A stretch of 10,427 bases of DNA, from contig JAAZCB010001170.1 of the NCBI GenBank assembly GCA_012513545.1, positions 1 to 10,427 of the forward strand. The letters run 5' to 3'. This DNA is from Clostridiaceae bacterium. GTDB lineage: Bacteria; Bacillota_A; Clostridia; Acetivibrionales; Acetivibrionaceae. Position 1 is the stretch's first letter. Each line of letters begins with the position of its first letter. The notes under the pieces are model-generated. The model was not told where the DNA came from. It saw only the letters and a list, made by a program, of their open reading frames with translations, and made no database searches. The position numbers and the translations under genes are program-made. Of this stretch, positions 1-6,353 are shown in pieces.

Positions 1-225
1 AAAAACAGCTCTTGCTACATAAACCAGTACTAATATAAACGCGATATTTTTTACTTTTACAATTGTTGTACTGTCATGGTCTTTAGATAGAATATCTACC
101 AAATCCCTTATCATCCATGGTGTGACAAGATTAAAAGCTGTTACGCATATTAAGCTGATACAGGTTATTACAAGCAACCACCAGTAGGGTCTGGCCTTTT
201 TCAGAAGTCTACGGAAATTCTTCAT
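1..225 (-). CDS. ABC exporter, N-terminal transmembrane part (partial, runs off the left edge)
   Basis: Reading the minus strand from the ATG at 225 gives 75 uninterrupted codons up to base 1, so the gene is 3'-truncated by the window. The protein begins MKNFRRLLKKARPYWW, a basic amphipathic start. A hydrophobic helix follows at about residues 17-36, then the turn FNLVTPWMIRDLVDIL, and a second helix begins near residue 60. The elbow helix, first membrane span and 'P-W-x-I-R-D-L-V-D' loop are typical of the ABC_membrane domain of fused exporters (MsbA/MdlB/LmrA type). In that family a C-terminal nucleotide-binding domain follows, here out of view. An AAGGTG ribosome binding site lies about 6 bases upstream, and a good promoter precedes it. 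It is transcribed away from the Gld-type ABC operon, so the two need not work together. The substrate cannot be told. The exporter call is fairly sure; the subfamily is not. Confidence 0.75.
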   Translation of the reverse strand, partial: MKNFRRLLKKARPYWWLLVITCISLICVTAFNLVTPWMIRDLVDILSKDHDSTTIVKVKNIAFILVLVYVARAVF

Positions 226-261
226 GGATTACACCTTCATCATCATTTTAATTATTATCAG

Positions 262-291
262 ATTATATCAGTTTCAGATAAATACAGTCAA
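262..291 (-). promoter_or_regulatory. Sigma-A-type promoter of the leftward ABC exporter gene
   Basis: On the minus strand, TTGACT (286-291) and TATAAT (262-267) are separated by 18 bases. The -10 box is a perfect consensus match and the -35 box matches 5 of 6. It lies about 37 bases before the ATG at 225, leaving a short leader with an AAGGTG ribosome binding site. Confidence 0.72.
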
Positions 292-312
292 TAAATTGCC
301 ATCAAATAAAGC

Positions 313-341
313 TTGAAAAGGGCATGAAAAAACTGTATAAT
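313..341 (+). promoter_or_regulatory. Sigma-A-type promoter of the four-gene ABC operon
   Basis: TTGAAA (313-318) and TATAAT (336-341) are separated by the optimal 17 bases. The predicted start point is near 348, which leaves an untranslated leader of about 136 bases before the ATG at 484. A second, poorer AT-rich -10-like stretch (TATAAT at 431-436) lacks a convincing -35 box, so I take this one as the main promoter. Confidence 0.72.
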
Positions 342-348
342 AGTTTGG

Positions 349-408
349 ATTGTGCAAATTGAAGCATTGTGCAATCGTTTTGTGAATAGTTACAAATTGT
401 TCACAATT
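349..408 (+). repeat. Cluster of ATTGTGCAA direct repeats and an AATTGT/ACAATT inverted repeat (possible operator)
   Basis: The nonamer ATTGTGCAA occurs at 349-357 and again at 366-374, a period of 17 bases. A related TTGTGAAT lies at 380-387. AATTGT (395-400) and ACAATT (403-408) then form a perfect 6-2-6 inverted repeat. TTGTGAA (380-386) is also an exact inverse of TTCACAA (400-406). The cluster starts within a few bases of the predicted transcription start of the ABC operon, a usual place for a repressor operator. The TTGTGAA/TTCACAA words resemble Rex half-sites, but the 13-base spacer does not fit the usual Rex spacing. The regulator is unknown. Confidence 0.4.
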
Positions 409-483
409 TATTAAAATTGATATACGATAATATAATTATTCGTGTTGTTTTATGCAATAAAACAAATAGGGGGGAAAAACCAG

Positions 484-1539
484 ATGATCGAAATACAGAA
501 TTTGACCAAGAATTATGGTCGAATCAAGGCTGTAGACAACTTGGATTTTACCGTGGAGAAAGGTGAAATTTTAGGGTTTCTTGGTCCTAACGGAGCAGGA
601 AAATCTACAACCATGAATATGATAACCGGGTACCTGCCTTCAACAGGAGGAACTATAAAGGTATGTGGCTATGATATTTCACAGAACCCTAAGGAAGTAA
701 AAAAGAGGATTGGTTACTTGCCCGAGACTCCGCCTCTGTATATGGATATGACTGTACAGGAGTATTTAAGTTTCATTTGTGACCTTAAGAAGGTTGAGAG
801 AAGCAAAAGAAAAAGCCAGATGGCAGACGTTATGGAGCTTGTCAAAATTACCGACGTTAAAGGAAGGCTTTGCAAGAACCTGTCAAAAGGTTATAAACAA
901 AGGGTGGGTTTAGCTCAGGCTCTTATAGGGAATCCGGAAGTTCTTATATTGGACGAGCCTACTGTTGGTCTTGACCCTAACCAGATCATTGAAATAAGAA
1001 AGCTTATCAAGGCTTTGGGAAAAGAGCACACCATAATTTTCAGTTCACATATACTTCAGGAAGTAAGTGCGGTATGTGAGCGCGTTATCATAATAAACAA
1101 GGGGCAGATTGTAGCGATTGATTCGCCTGAAAACCTGTCGAAGAGCATGGGTAAAACAGCAAGATTCTCGATGAGAATTGCAGGTCCGAAGGGAGCTGTT
1201 CTTAACATCCTCCAAGGTATTGACGGAGTTAAAAATGCTCAGGTTAAAGGTAAAGTACATGAAGATGAACTGGATTATATTATTGATTCCGACAAGGACA
1301 TTGATGTAAGAAGGCCAATATTCTTTGGACTTGCCAAGGCAGGATATCCGATTCTTGAGCTCAGCTCCATGGGTATGAGTCTTGAAGACATATTTATTCA
1401 GCTTACCTCAAAACAAAATGTGACACCTGCAAAACAGAGTGAAAATACTTCCGAGGTTGTGGATGACGGTACTAAAGCCCCGGAAGATCAGGAACCTGAG
1501 GTTCAAGAGGTATCTGATGTTGAAAAGGAGGATAAGTAA
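484..1539 (+). CDS. Gld/NosF-type ABC transporter ATP-binding protein
   Basis: This 351-residue protein is the ATPase of an ABC-2 type complex and should act at the inner face of the membrane with the permease encoded next. All nucleotide-binding motifs are present: Walker A GPNGAGKST (34-42), signature LSKGYKQRVGLAQAL (133-147), Walker B VLILDEPT (153-160), D-loop GLDP (162-165) and switch His189 in SSHIL. The Q-loop reads YLPETPPLY, with Glu81 in place of Gln, as is common in the GldA/NatA-like branch. Residues of about 225-305 form the small C-terminal domain, ending in the typical SLEDIFIQLT. A tail from about 313 to 351 is rich in Glu and Asp and low in complexity. I chose the ATG at 484 because AGGGGGG lies 9 bases before it. 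The longer GTG reading from 442 has no ribosome binding site. It is the first gene of a four-gene operon; the substrate is unknown. Confidence 0.93.
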   Translation: MIEIQNLTKNYGRIKAVDNLDFTVEKGEILGFLGPNGAGKSTTMNMITGYLPSTGGTIKVCGYDISQNPKEVKKRIGYLPETPPLYMDMTVQEYLSFICDLKKVERSKRKSQMADVMELVKITDVKGRLCKNLSKGYKQRVGLAQALIGNPEVLILDEPTVGLDPNQIIEIRKLIKALGKEHTIIFSSHILQEVSAVCERVIIINKGQIVAIDSPENLSKSMGKTARFSMRIAGPKGAVLNILQGIDGVKNAQVKGKVHEDELDYIIDSDKDIDVRRPIFFGLAKAGYPILELSSMGMSLEDIFIQLTSKQNVTPAKQSENTSEVVDDGTKAPEDQEPEVQEVSDVEKEDK

Positions 1540-1540
1540 G

Positions 1541-2269
1541 ATGTTATCAGTTATAAAAAAAGAGCTTCGCACATATTTATATTCTCCAATGATGTACGTT
1601 ATAGCATCAGCATTTGTTTTTATTTTTGCAATTTTTATGCTGACAATTGTTATGAATCCGTACGGGCCTATGAAATTCAGTTATGGAGAGTTGCTATATT
1701 CTTTTGCTTTCTGGCTGGCGTTTCTTATACCTGTTTTAACCATGAGAATTTTTGCAGAAGAGAGGAAGAATGGAACCGATGTATTGTTAATGACTTCACC
1801 GCTGGGAGTTGGTGAGATTGTAATCGGTAAATTTCTGGCTTCATTGACTGTTTACACTTTGATGATGGTTATTACTTTTGTTTTCCCTTTAATAATATCA
1901 ATAAAGGGTGACTTGAACCTGATTCAGACAGTAACAAGTTACTTGGGGCTTTTCCTGATTGGAGCTGTATGTGTAGCCTTTGGATTACTGACATCAGCTT
2001 TCGCGGAAAATCAGATAATTGCAGCAATTCTGGGATTCATTGGAATAATATCCATCTGGATTCTAGAGAACATAAAAAGTATATTTATGACTGTTCTTTA
2101 TGGAATTATTTATAAGTTTGCAATGTGGATTTCCTTGTTTGACAGATTCAATTCTTTCAGAATGGGATTGATCAATTTAAAGGACATAGTTTTCTTTATC
2201 AGTATTGTAGGAATGTTTATAGCATTAACAATGATTGTAATAGAAAAAAGGCGATGGAGTCAGGGGTGA
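1541..2269 (+). CDS. ABC-2 type permease (GldF-like)
   Basis: This 242-residue integral membrane protein is the membrane-spanning half of the ABC complex. About six helices can be seen, near residues 18-37, 50-68, 99-119, 131-152, 158-175 and 216-234. Between helices 2 and 3 lies EERKNGTDVLLMTSP (73-87). This is the conserved cytoplasmic coupling stretch of ABC-2 permeases (compare E-E-R-x-x-G-T-x-x-L-L-x-T-S-P), which contacts the ATPase. The length agrees with GldF-like permeases of about 240 residues. The start at 1541 is set by AAGGAGG at 1525-1531. That site lies within the last codons of the ATPase gene, whose stop is one base upstream, so the two are translationally coupled. A longer in-frame opening from 1439 lies inside the ATPase gene and is not needed. 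Confidence 0.92.
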   Translation: MLSVIKKELRTYLYSPMMYVIASAFVFIFAIFMLTIVMNPYGPMKFSYGELLYSFAFWLAFLIPVLTMRIFAEERKNGTDVLLMTSPLGVGEIVIGKFLASLTVYTLMMVITFVFPLIISIKGDLNLIQTVTSYLGLFLIGAVCVAFGLLTSAFAENQIIAAILGFIGIISIWILENIKSIFMTVLYGIIYKFAMWISLFDRFNSFRMGLINLKDIVFFISIVGMFIALTMIVIEKRRWSQG

Positions 2270-2273
2270 TAAA

Positions 2274-3710
2274 ATGACAAATATATTTGAGTTTTTTAAA
2301 TCAAAGAATTTTAAATTCGGTTTTGTCGCTTTGATTATGGCGGCTGCTGTAATAGCAATTACAGCCATTGTTAACTTCCTGGTTGCTGGAGTTAATGTCA
2401 AGTGGGACTTGACACCGAATAAGATGTATTCAATTGGTGATACTACCACAAAACTGCTTGAAGGACTGCAAAAGGACGTTGAAATTGTATTCCTTATTGA
2501 CAGAGACCGTATTGTAGGTGGGGATAATGGTTTTCTTGTTGCTGAATTCCTTGATAAATATGACAAGTTCGGAAGGATTAAAGTTAATTATATAGATCCT
2601 GACAAAAATCCTGATATAATATCAAAACTTGACAAGGAAGGAATTCTTGAACTAAAAAAAGAGGACATTATAGTTAAGTGCGGTGATAGAGTTAAAAAAC
2701 TGACAGTAGCTGATGTGTTCCAGTATTCCGATCCGTATGCGATGGATTCGCAGCTCTTTGTCGGAGAACAGAGCATTACCGGTGCAATTAAGTATGTGAC
2801 CAGTGACAGGATTCCCACGATTTATTTTATCGAAGGTCATGGTGAAAAAAATCTGAATTCTGAATACAGTACTATAAAACAATCTCTTGAGCTCAACAGT
2901 TATGCAGTAAAGACGTTAAACCTGACACTTGAAGAGAAAGTTCCTGAGGATACTGAAATATTAATATCTGCAGCGCCTCAAATGGACTTTGCTTCCAATG
3001 AAAAGGATAAGATCAGTGAATACCTGCAGAATGGAGGAAAAGCAATTTTCCTTATGGAACCTGTTAACACAGCAAAAAAATTCACCAATATTGAAGGCAT
3101 ACTGGAAAAATACAACATAGGAATTAACTATGACAGGGTAAAAGAAACTGATTCAAACAGACATATCCCGCAGAATGAGTTTCAGATAGTTCCAGACATA
3201 GGTTCCAATGAATTGACTTCAAATCTTGATCTCAGACAGTTCTTTGTTGTCATACCTGAATCAAGAAGCTTTAGAGTATTAGACCCTGAAAACACATCAA
3301 TTGAGATAAATAAGTTGCTGACATCCAGCTATACTTCTGAAGGGGTGCCTTTCGATTCAAGCGCTGAGGGGGGGAACAGCAAAGGGCCTTTGGATATAGC
3401 TTTGACTGCAAAGGACAGCAGTACAAAAGATTCAAAGGTAGTAGTTATTGGTAACGCCAGCTTTGCTACAGACGCTACAATCCAGTCGTTCCCTTATGCG
3501 CAGAATGCGATTCACCTTTTCTTTAACTCCATAATATGGATGCATGATGACTCCAATGACCTTATTATAATGCCTAAGACTCCGGAACTGGACAGCATTA
3601 CCGTAACCGGATTCCAGGCTATGGTGACAATGATGGTAACCATTCTGGCAATTCCTATACTGCTTATAGCAGCCGGTATATTTATATGGTTAAGGAGGAG
3701 GCATCTATGA
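2274..3710 (+). CDS. GldG-type ABC transporter auxiliary protein
   Basis: This 478-residue protein has a membrane helix at each end (about 16-38 and 450-473, followed by RRRHL) and a large domain between them that should lie outside the cytoplasm. The start of that domain, VKWDLTPNKMYSIGDTT (42-58), is the hallmark of the ABC_transp_aux (GldG) family. The stretches GEQSITGAIKYVT (164-176) and YFIEGHGEKNL (184-194) are also characteristic. In Flavobacterium, GldA, GldF and GldG form an ABC complex needed for gliding. In clostridia the same module is common without gliding, and its cargo is unknown. The ATG lies 4 bases after the permease stop, with AGGGGTGA overlapping that stop as ribosome binding site. 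A run of seven G (3368-3374) lies within the coding sequence, but the frame is intact. Confidence 0.9.
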   Translation: MTNIFEFFKSKNFKFGFVALIMAAAVIAITAIVNFLVAGVNVKWDLTPNKMYSIGDTTTKLLEGLQKDVEIVFLIDRDRIVGGDNGFLVAEFLDKYDKFGRIKVNYIDPDKNPDIISKLDKEGILELKKEDIIVKCGDRVKKLTVADVFQYSDPYAMDSQLFVGEQSITGAIKYVTSDRIPTIYFIEGHGEKNLNSEYSTIKQSLELNSYAVKTLNLTLEEKVPEDTEILISAAPQMDFASNEKDKISEYLQNGGKAIFLMEPVNTAKKFTNIEGILEKYNIGINYDRVKETDSNRHIPQNEFQIVPDIGSNELTSNLDLRQFFVVIPESRSFRVLDPENTSIEINKLLTSSYTSEGVPFDSSAEGGNSKGPLDIALTAKDSSTKDSKVVVIGNASFATDATIQSFPYAQNAIHLFFNSIIWMHDDSNDLIIMPKTPELDSITVTGFQAMVTMMVTILAIPILLIAAGIFIWLRRRHL

Positions 3711-5074
3711 GGTTTTACAGGAATGCAATTATTCTTGTTGCCGTACTGGCAGTTCTTACAGGTGCATATTTCCTTGTGAACCGTGTTAATAGCGGAAAGT
3801 CGACACAAACAGATGAAGTCATTAACATAGTAAAAATTGATGATGCAGAAATGCAGGAAATGACAATTGAAAATGATGAGGGCATTTATAAGTTTAAGAA
3901 AAACGGAACAGAATGGGAAATGATTTCTGACAACAAGTTCAGATACAGTAAGGATAGGATAAGCGGTATAGCAACATATTTTTTAGAGCTTAATGCAGAA
4001 AAAGTAGTTGAGGAAAATGCAACGGACTTGAGTAAATATGGTCTTGACAAGCCTGTGACCATTACAATAAAAACAGCCGATTCTGAAACAGGCGTGTTGT
4101 TTGGTAATGCAACTGCGACCAAAGAGTCTTATTATGCTATGAAGAAAGGTGACAACACTGTTTACACCGTGGCAATTTATATTGGTGAAAACGTCAGGGT
4201 AAAAAAGGATGACCTTAAAGACAGGGATTTATTTACTGCATTGTCTACAGAAATTAAGATAATGTCTCTTAAAAGAGATGATAAGGTTATATTCAATGCA
4301 GAAATGACTAATGAAGCCGGATGGAAAATGAAAGAACCTATAGATGGTGAAGTCAATATGGTTAAACTGAATCAGAGTATTGAAAGCACCATAAGGGCCC
4401 AGGTCGCAAACTTTGTAGAGGAAGACGCAAAAGACCTGGCGCAGTATGGTCTTGACAAACCCAAATACGTTCTGGAAATAGGCACGGAAAAGGATAAGGC
4501 AGTAGTTGAGCTTGGCATGGAAAAGAAAGATGAAAATGAGATTTACGCCAAGTTTAAGGACAGTAATGATGTATTAACCTTCTATGCATCAAACCTGGAT
4601 TTCATTAATTTAGAAACGACTGATTTTGTGCAGACACTGGTTTATGTTGCTGATATCCGCGATGTATCCTCTGTGGATGTTACGATTGACGGAAAGACTG
4701 TAAAAAGCAGAATTGAAAGTGAGCTTTCAAAAGAGGAAAATGATAAGTTCTTTATTGATGACAAGGATGTGACTGTTAAAGGTGAAGAGGGTAAGGAGGC
4801 ATTTAAAGATTATTATATGGCTCTTATCGCCGTAGCTTTTGAATCAGTAGAACCTGGCGCTGTGCCTTCAGGAGAACCTGAAATAGTTATAGACTATACT
4901 CTTGAGGTTGCTCCTGGCAGGGTTAAGATTGAATTTATACCAAAGGACGAAAACAGTTACTATGTTGTCAAAAACGGGAAGTATACAAATCTTGTAGTAG
5001 CAAAGAGCGAGTTTGACAAGGATGACGGTGTAAGGAAAACTTACAGTAAGCTTATAGACCTTCTAGAGGAATAA
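3707..5074 (+). CDS. DUF4340 domain protein, anchored partner of the GldG-type ABC complex
   Basis: This 455-residue protein has one N-terminal membrane helix (about 7-24) and otherwise a soluble, charged body that should face outside. It matches the layout of DUF4340 proteins, which usually follow GldG-type genes. Two internal repeats are plain: V-V-E-E-N-A-T-D-L-S-K followed by YGLDKP (about 100-155), and F-V-E-E-D-A-K-D-L-A-Q followed by YGLDKP (about 236-292). Each is followed by a beta-strand stretch and a 'Y-A-x-K-K/F-K' segment. No catalytic motif is evident, so a structural or ligand-binding role is more likely than an enzymatic one. I chose the ATG at 3707: AAGGAGG at 3692-3698 is 8 bases before it, and it overlaps the GldG stop as ATGA. 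The ATG at 3686 would put that site inside the gene. It is the last gene of the operon. Family membership is fairly sure; the function is unknown. Confidence 0.87.
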   Translation: MRFYRNAIILVAVLAVLTGAYFLVNRVNSGKSTQTDEVINIVKIDDAEMQEMTIENDEGIYKFKKNGTEWEMISDNKFRYSKDRISGIATYFLELNAEKVVEENATDLSKYGLDKPVTITIKTADSETGVLFGNATATKESYYAMKKGDNTVYTVAIYIGENVRVKKDDLKDRDLFTALSTEIKIMSLKRDDKVIFNAEMTNEAGWKMKEPIDGEVNMVKLNQSIESTIRAQVANFVEEDAKDLAQYGLDKPKYVLEIGTEKDKAVVELGMEKKDENEIYAKFKDSNDVLTFYASNLDFINLETTDFVQTLVYVADIRDVSSVDVTIDGKTVKSRIESELSKEENDKFFIDDKDVTVKGEEGKEAFKDYYMALIAVAFESVEPGAVPSGEPEIVIDYTLEVAPGRVKIEFIPKDENSYYVVKNGKYTNLVVAKSEFDKDDGVRKTYSKLIDLLEE

Positions 5075-5121
5075 ATTAAACTGAGGCCTCATAATTTTAG
5101 AGGTGGAAAGTTTAGTAATTA

Positions 5122-5150
5122 GTGAAACAACTCCAACATAGAATTATAGT
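5122..5150 (+). promoter_or_regulatory. Possible promoter of the YkvI-like gene inside the terminator hairpin
   Basis: GTGAAA (5122-5127, 4 of 6 matches) and TATAGT (5145-5150, 5 of 6 matches) are separated by 17 bases. Transcription would then begin near 5157, right at the start of the hairpin's 3' arm. Such an RNA would lack the 5' arm, and its AGGAG site would be open. The -35 box is weak and the call rests on spacing and position. Confidence 0.3.
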
Positions 5151-5184
5151 GTTGATGATTCTATGTTAGGAGTTGTTTTGTTTT
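5125..5184 (+). terminator. Long-stem terminator hairpin ending the ABC operon
   Basis: The arms at 5125-5144 and 5158-5178 pair over about 20 base pairs with one bulged T, around a 13-base loop. The 3' arm runs into TTTTGTTTT (5176-5184), which gives the U-rich tail of an intrinsic terminator. It lies 50 bases after the DUF4340 stop. The stem is moderately AT-rich but long. Its 3' arm contains AGGAG (5168-5172), the only plausible ribosome binding site for the next gene, so the same structure would hide that site in any read-through RNA. Confidence 0.7.
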
Positions 5185-5185
5185 G
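5168..5185 (+). promoter_or_regulatory. Ribosome binding site and TTG start lying in the terminator arm and tail
   Basis: AGGAG (5168-5172) is followed after 10 bases by the TTG at 5183-5185. No other in-frame start upstream is possible, since a TGA lies at 5156-5158. The next ATG, at 5228, has no ribosome binding site and would remove the first 15 residues. The site is fully paired when the hairpin forms. Confidence 0.6.
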
Positions 5186-6271
5186 AAAAGTGAGATTAAG
5201 GATATTTTTAGAGTTGCAAGCATTTACATGGCAACAATAATAGGTGCAGGCTTTGCTTCAGGACAGGAGATAATGCAGTTTTTTTCGACATACTATAAGG
5301 GTGGTTTTTATGGCATTATACTTGCAGGTATTCTGTTTGCAGCAATAGGTTATATTGTATTGAACAAAGTATACAAGGAAAGGATTAGGAACTATGAAGA
5401 ATTCCTCTTTCCAAGTGTAGGATGGTTTTTAGGATGGGTTATGGAAATAGTTGTATCTATTTTTATGGCCTCGGTTCTATGTATAATGATTTCAGGTATA
5501 TCAGGGATAATCACCGATGAGACAGGTGTGGCATTCCCTGTTGCAGTACTAATGGTCTCCTTTTTCTGTATGGTTGTATTTATGATGGATTTGAAGGCTA
5601 TAATGGCACTTAGTACTTTTATTACTCCAATACTGATAGCAGGTATTATGGGAGTGGGAATATACATAATTTCGAGCAAACACAATCCTGTGTTTAACAT
5701 CACCGAAAGCTTCGGGAGTGTAACTCAAAACTGGATGTTTTCAGCACTTCTCTATGTGAGCTATAACAGCATTACAGCTGTTGTTGTTATGTGCAGCCTT
5801 CTTCCATACCTGAAAAGCAGGAAAGTTGCTTCTGTTGGCGGTATATTGGGGGGGATTATGCTGAGTTCTATTGCAATAATAATTAACTTTGCGCTGTATT
5901 TATTCTATCCGGAGGTAATAGTGAATGATTTCCCGGTTCTTTATATTGTGGACAGATATAATTCTGTGCTAAGCAGCATCTATACCTATATACTGATGCT
6001 TGCCATGATTATTTCCGCAGTAACCGCAGGTTACGGCTTTATAGAAAGAGTAAGCAGTAAAGTAAATATCGGAAAAAGGCTGGTAATATTTATAACATGC
6101 GGTTTGGCAATACCATTTTCCAACATTGGGTTTTCAGGCCTGATTTCAACTATATACCCTGTATTCGGTTATGTGGGAATGTTTATGGTTTTTGTTATTC
6201 TGCTGCAGGGACTGAGTATGACTGGACCTGTATTTGCAAGGAGTAAGGGCAAAGGGAAACAGAGTGCGTAA
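5183..6271 (+). CDS. YkvI-like membrane carrier (COG3949 type)
   Basis: This 362-residue, very hydrophobic protein has about ten membrane helices. The first contains GAGFASGQE (21-29). That glycine-rich break in helix 1, followed by Q-E-I-M-Q-F-F, is the mark of the YkvI family, which appears related to amino acid carriers of the APC superfamily with a LeuT-type fold. In such folds the unwound helix 1 lines the substrate site. By family analogy it should be a cation-coupled uptake carrier for a small solute, but the substrate has not been identified. The length fits YkvI proteins of about 350 residues. It starts at a TTG placed in the T-tract of the preceding hairpin. A run of seven G (5848-5854) sits within the gene without breaking the frame. 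It stands between two unrelated gene groups, so context gives no hint of cargo. Confidence 0.83.
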   Translation: MKSEIKDIFRVASIYMATIIGAGFASGQEIMQFFSTYYKGGFYGIILAGILFAAIGYIVLNKVYKERIRNYEEFLFPSVGWFLGWVMEIVVSIFMASVLCIMISGISGIITDETGVAFPVAVLMVSFFCMVVFMMDLKAIMALSTFITPILIAGIMGVGIYIISSKHNPVFNITESFGSVTQNWMFSALLYVSYNSITAVVVMCSLLPYLKSRKVASVGGILGGIMLSSIAIIINFALYLFYPEVIVNDFPVLYIVDRYNSVLSSIYTYILMLAMIISAVTAGYGFIERVSSKVNIGKRLVIFITCGLAIPFSNIGFSGLISTIYPVFGYVGMFMVFVILLQGLSMTGPVFARSKGKGKQSA

Positions 6272-6353
6272 TAACGAACAAATAATAGGTGTATAACAGA
6301 ATTTTATATGTTACAATAAAAGAAAAAATTAAGACAAACTTGGGGTGAATAGT

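Noticed and set aside
380..406. Rex redox operator upstream of the ABC operon (TTGTGAA ... TTCACAA)
   Set aside because: The half-sites match, but the spacer is 13 bases rather than the short one Rex needs, and neighbouring TTGTGCAA repeats fit a different motif better.
442..483. Upstream GTG start for the ABC ATPase, adding 14 residues
   Set aside because: There is no ribosome binding site before 442, and the added residues are unlike the family N-terminus. ATG 484 has AGGGGGG at ideal spacing.
5122..5169. A 15-codon reading frame (GTG start) spanning the hairpin, with its TAG overlapping the AGGAG of the YkvI-like gene, as a leader peptide for translational attenuation
   Set aside because: The nearest ribosome binding site (AGAGGTGG, 5099-5106) is 15 bases from the GTG, which is too far. 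The peptide has no telling run of one amino acid, and the same bases are better explained as a terminator arm.
6272..6353. Promoter or terminator between the YkvI-like and DUF5711-like genes
   Set aside because: TACAAT near 6311 has no acceptable -35 box. The TAACA/TGTTA pairing is only 5 bp and has no T-tract.
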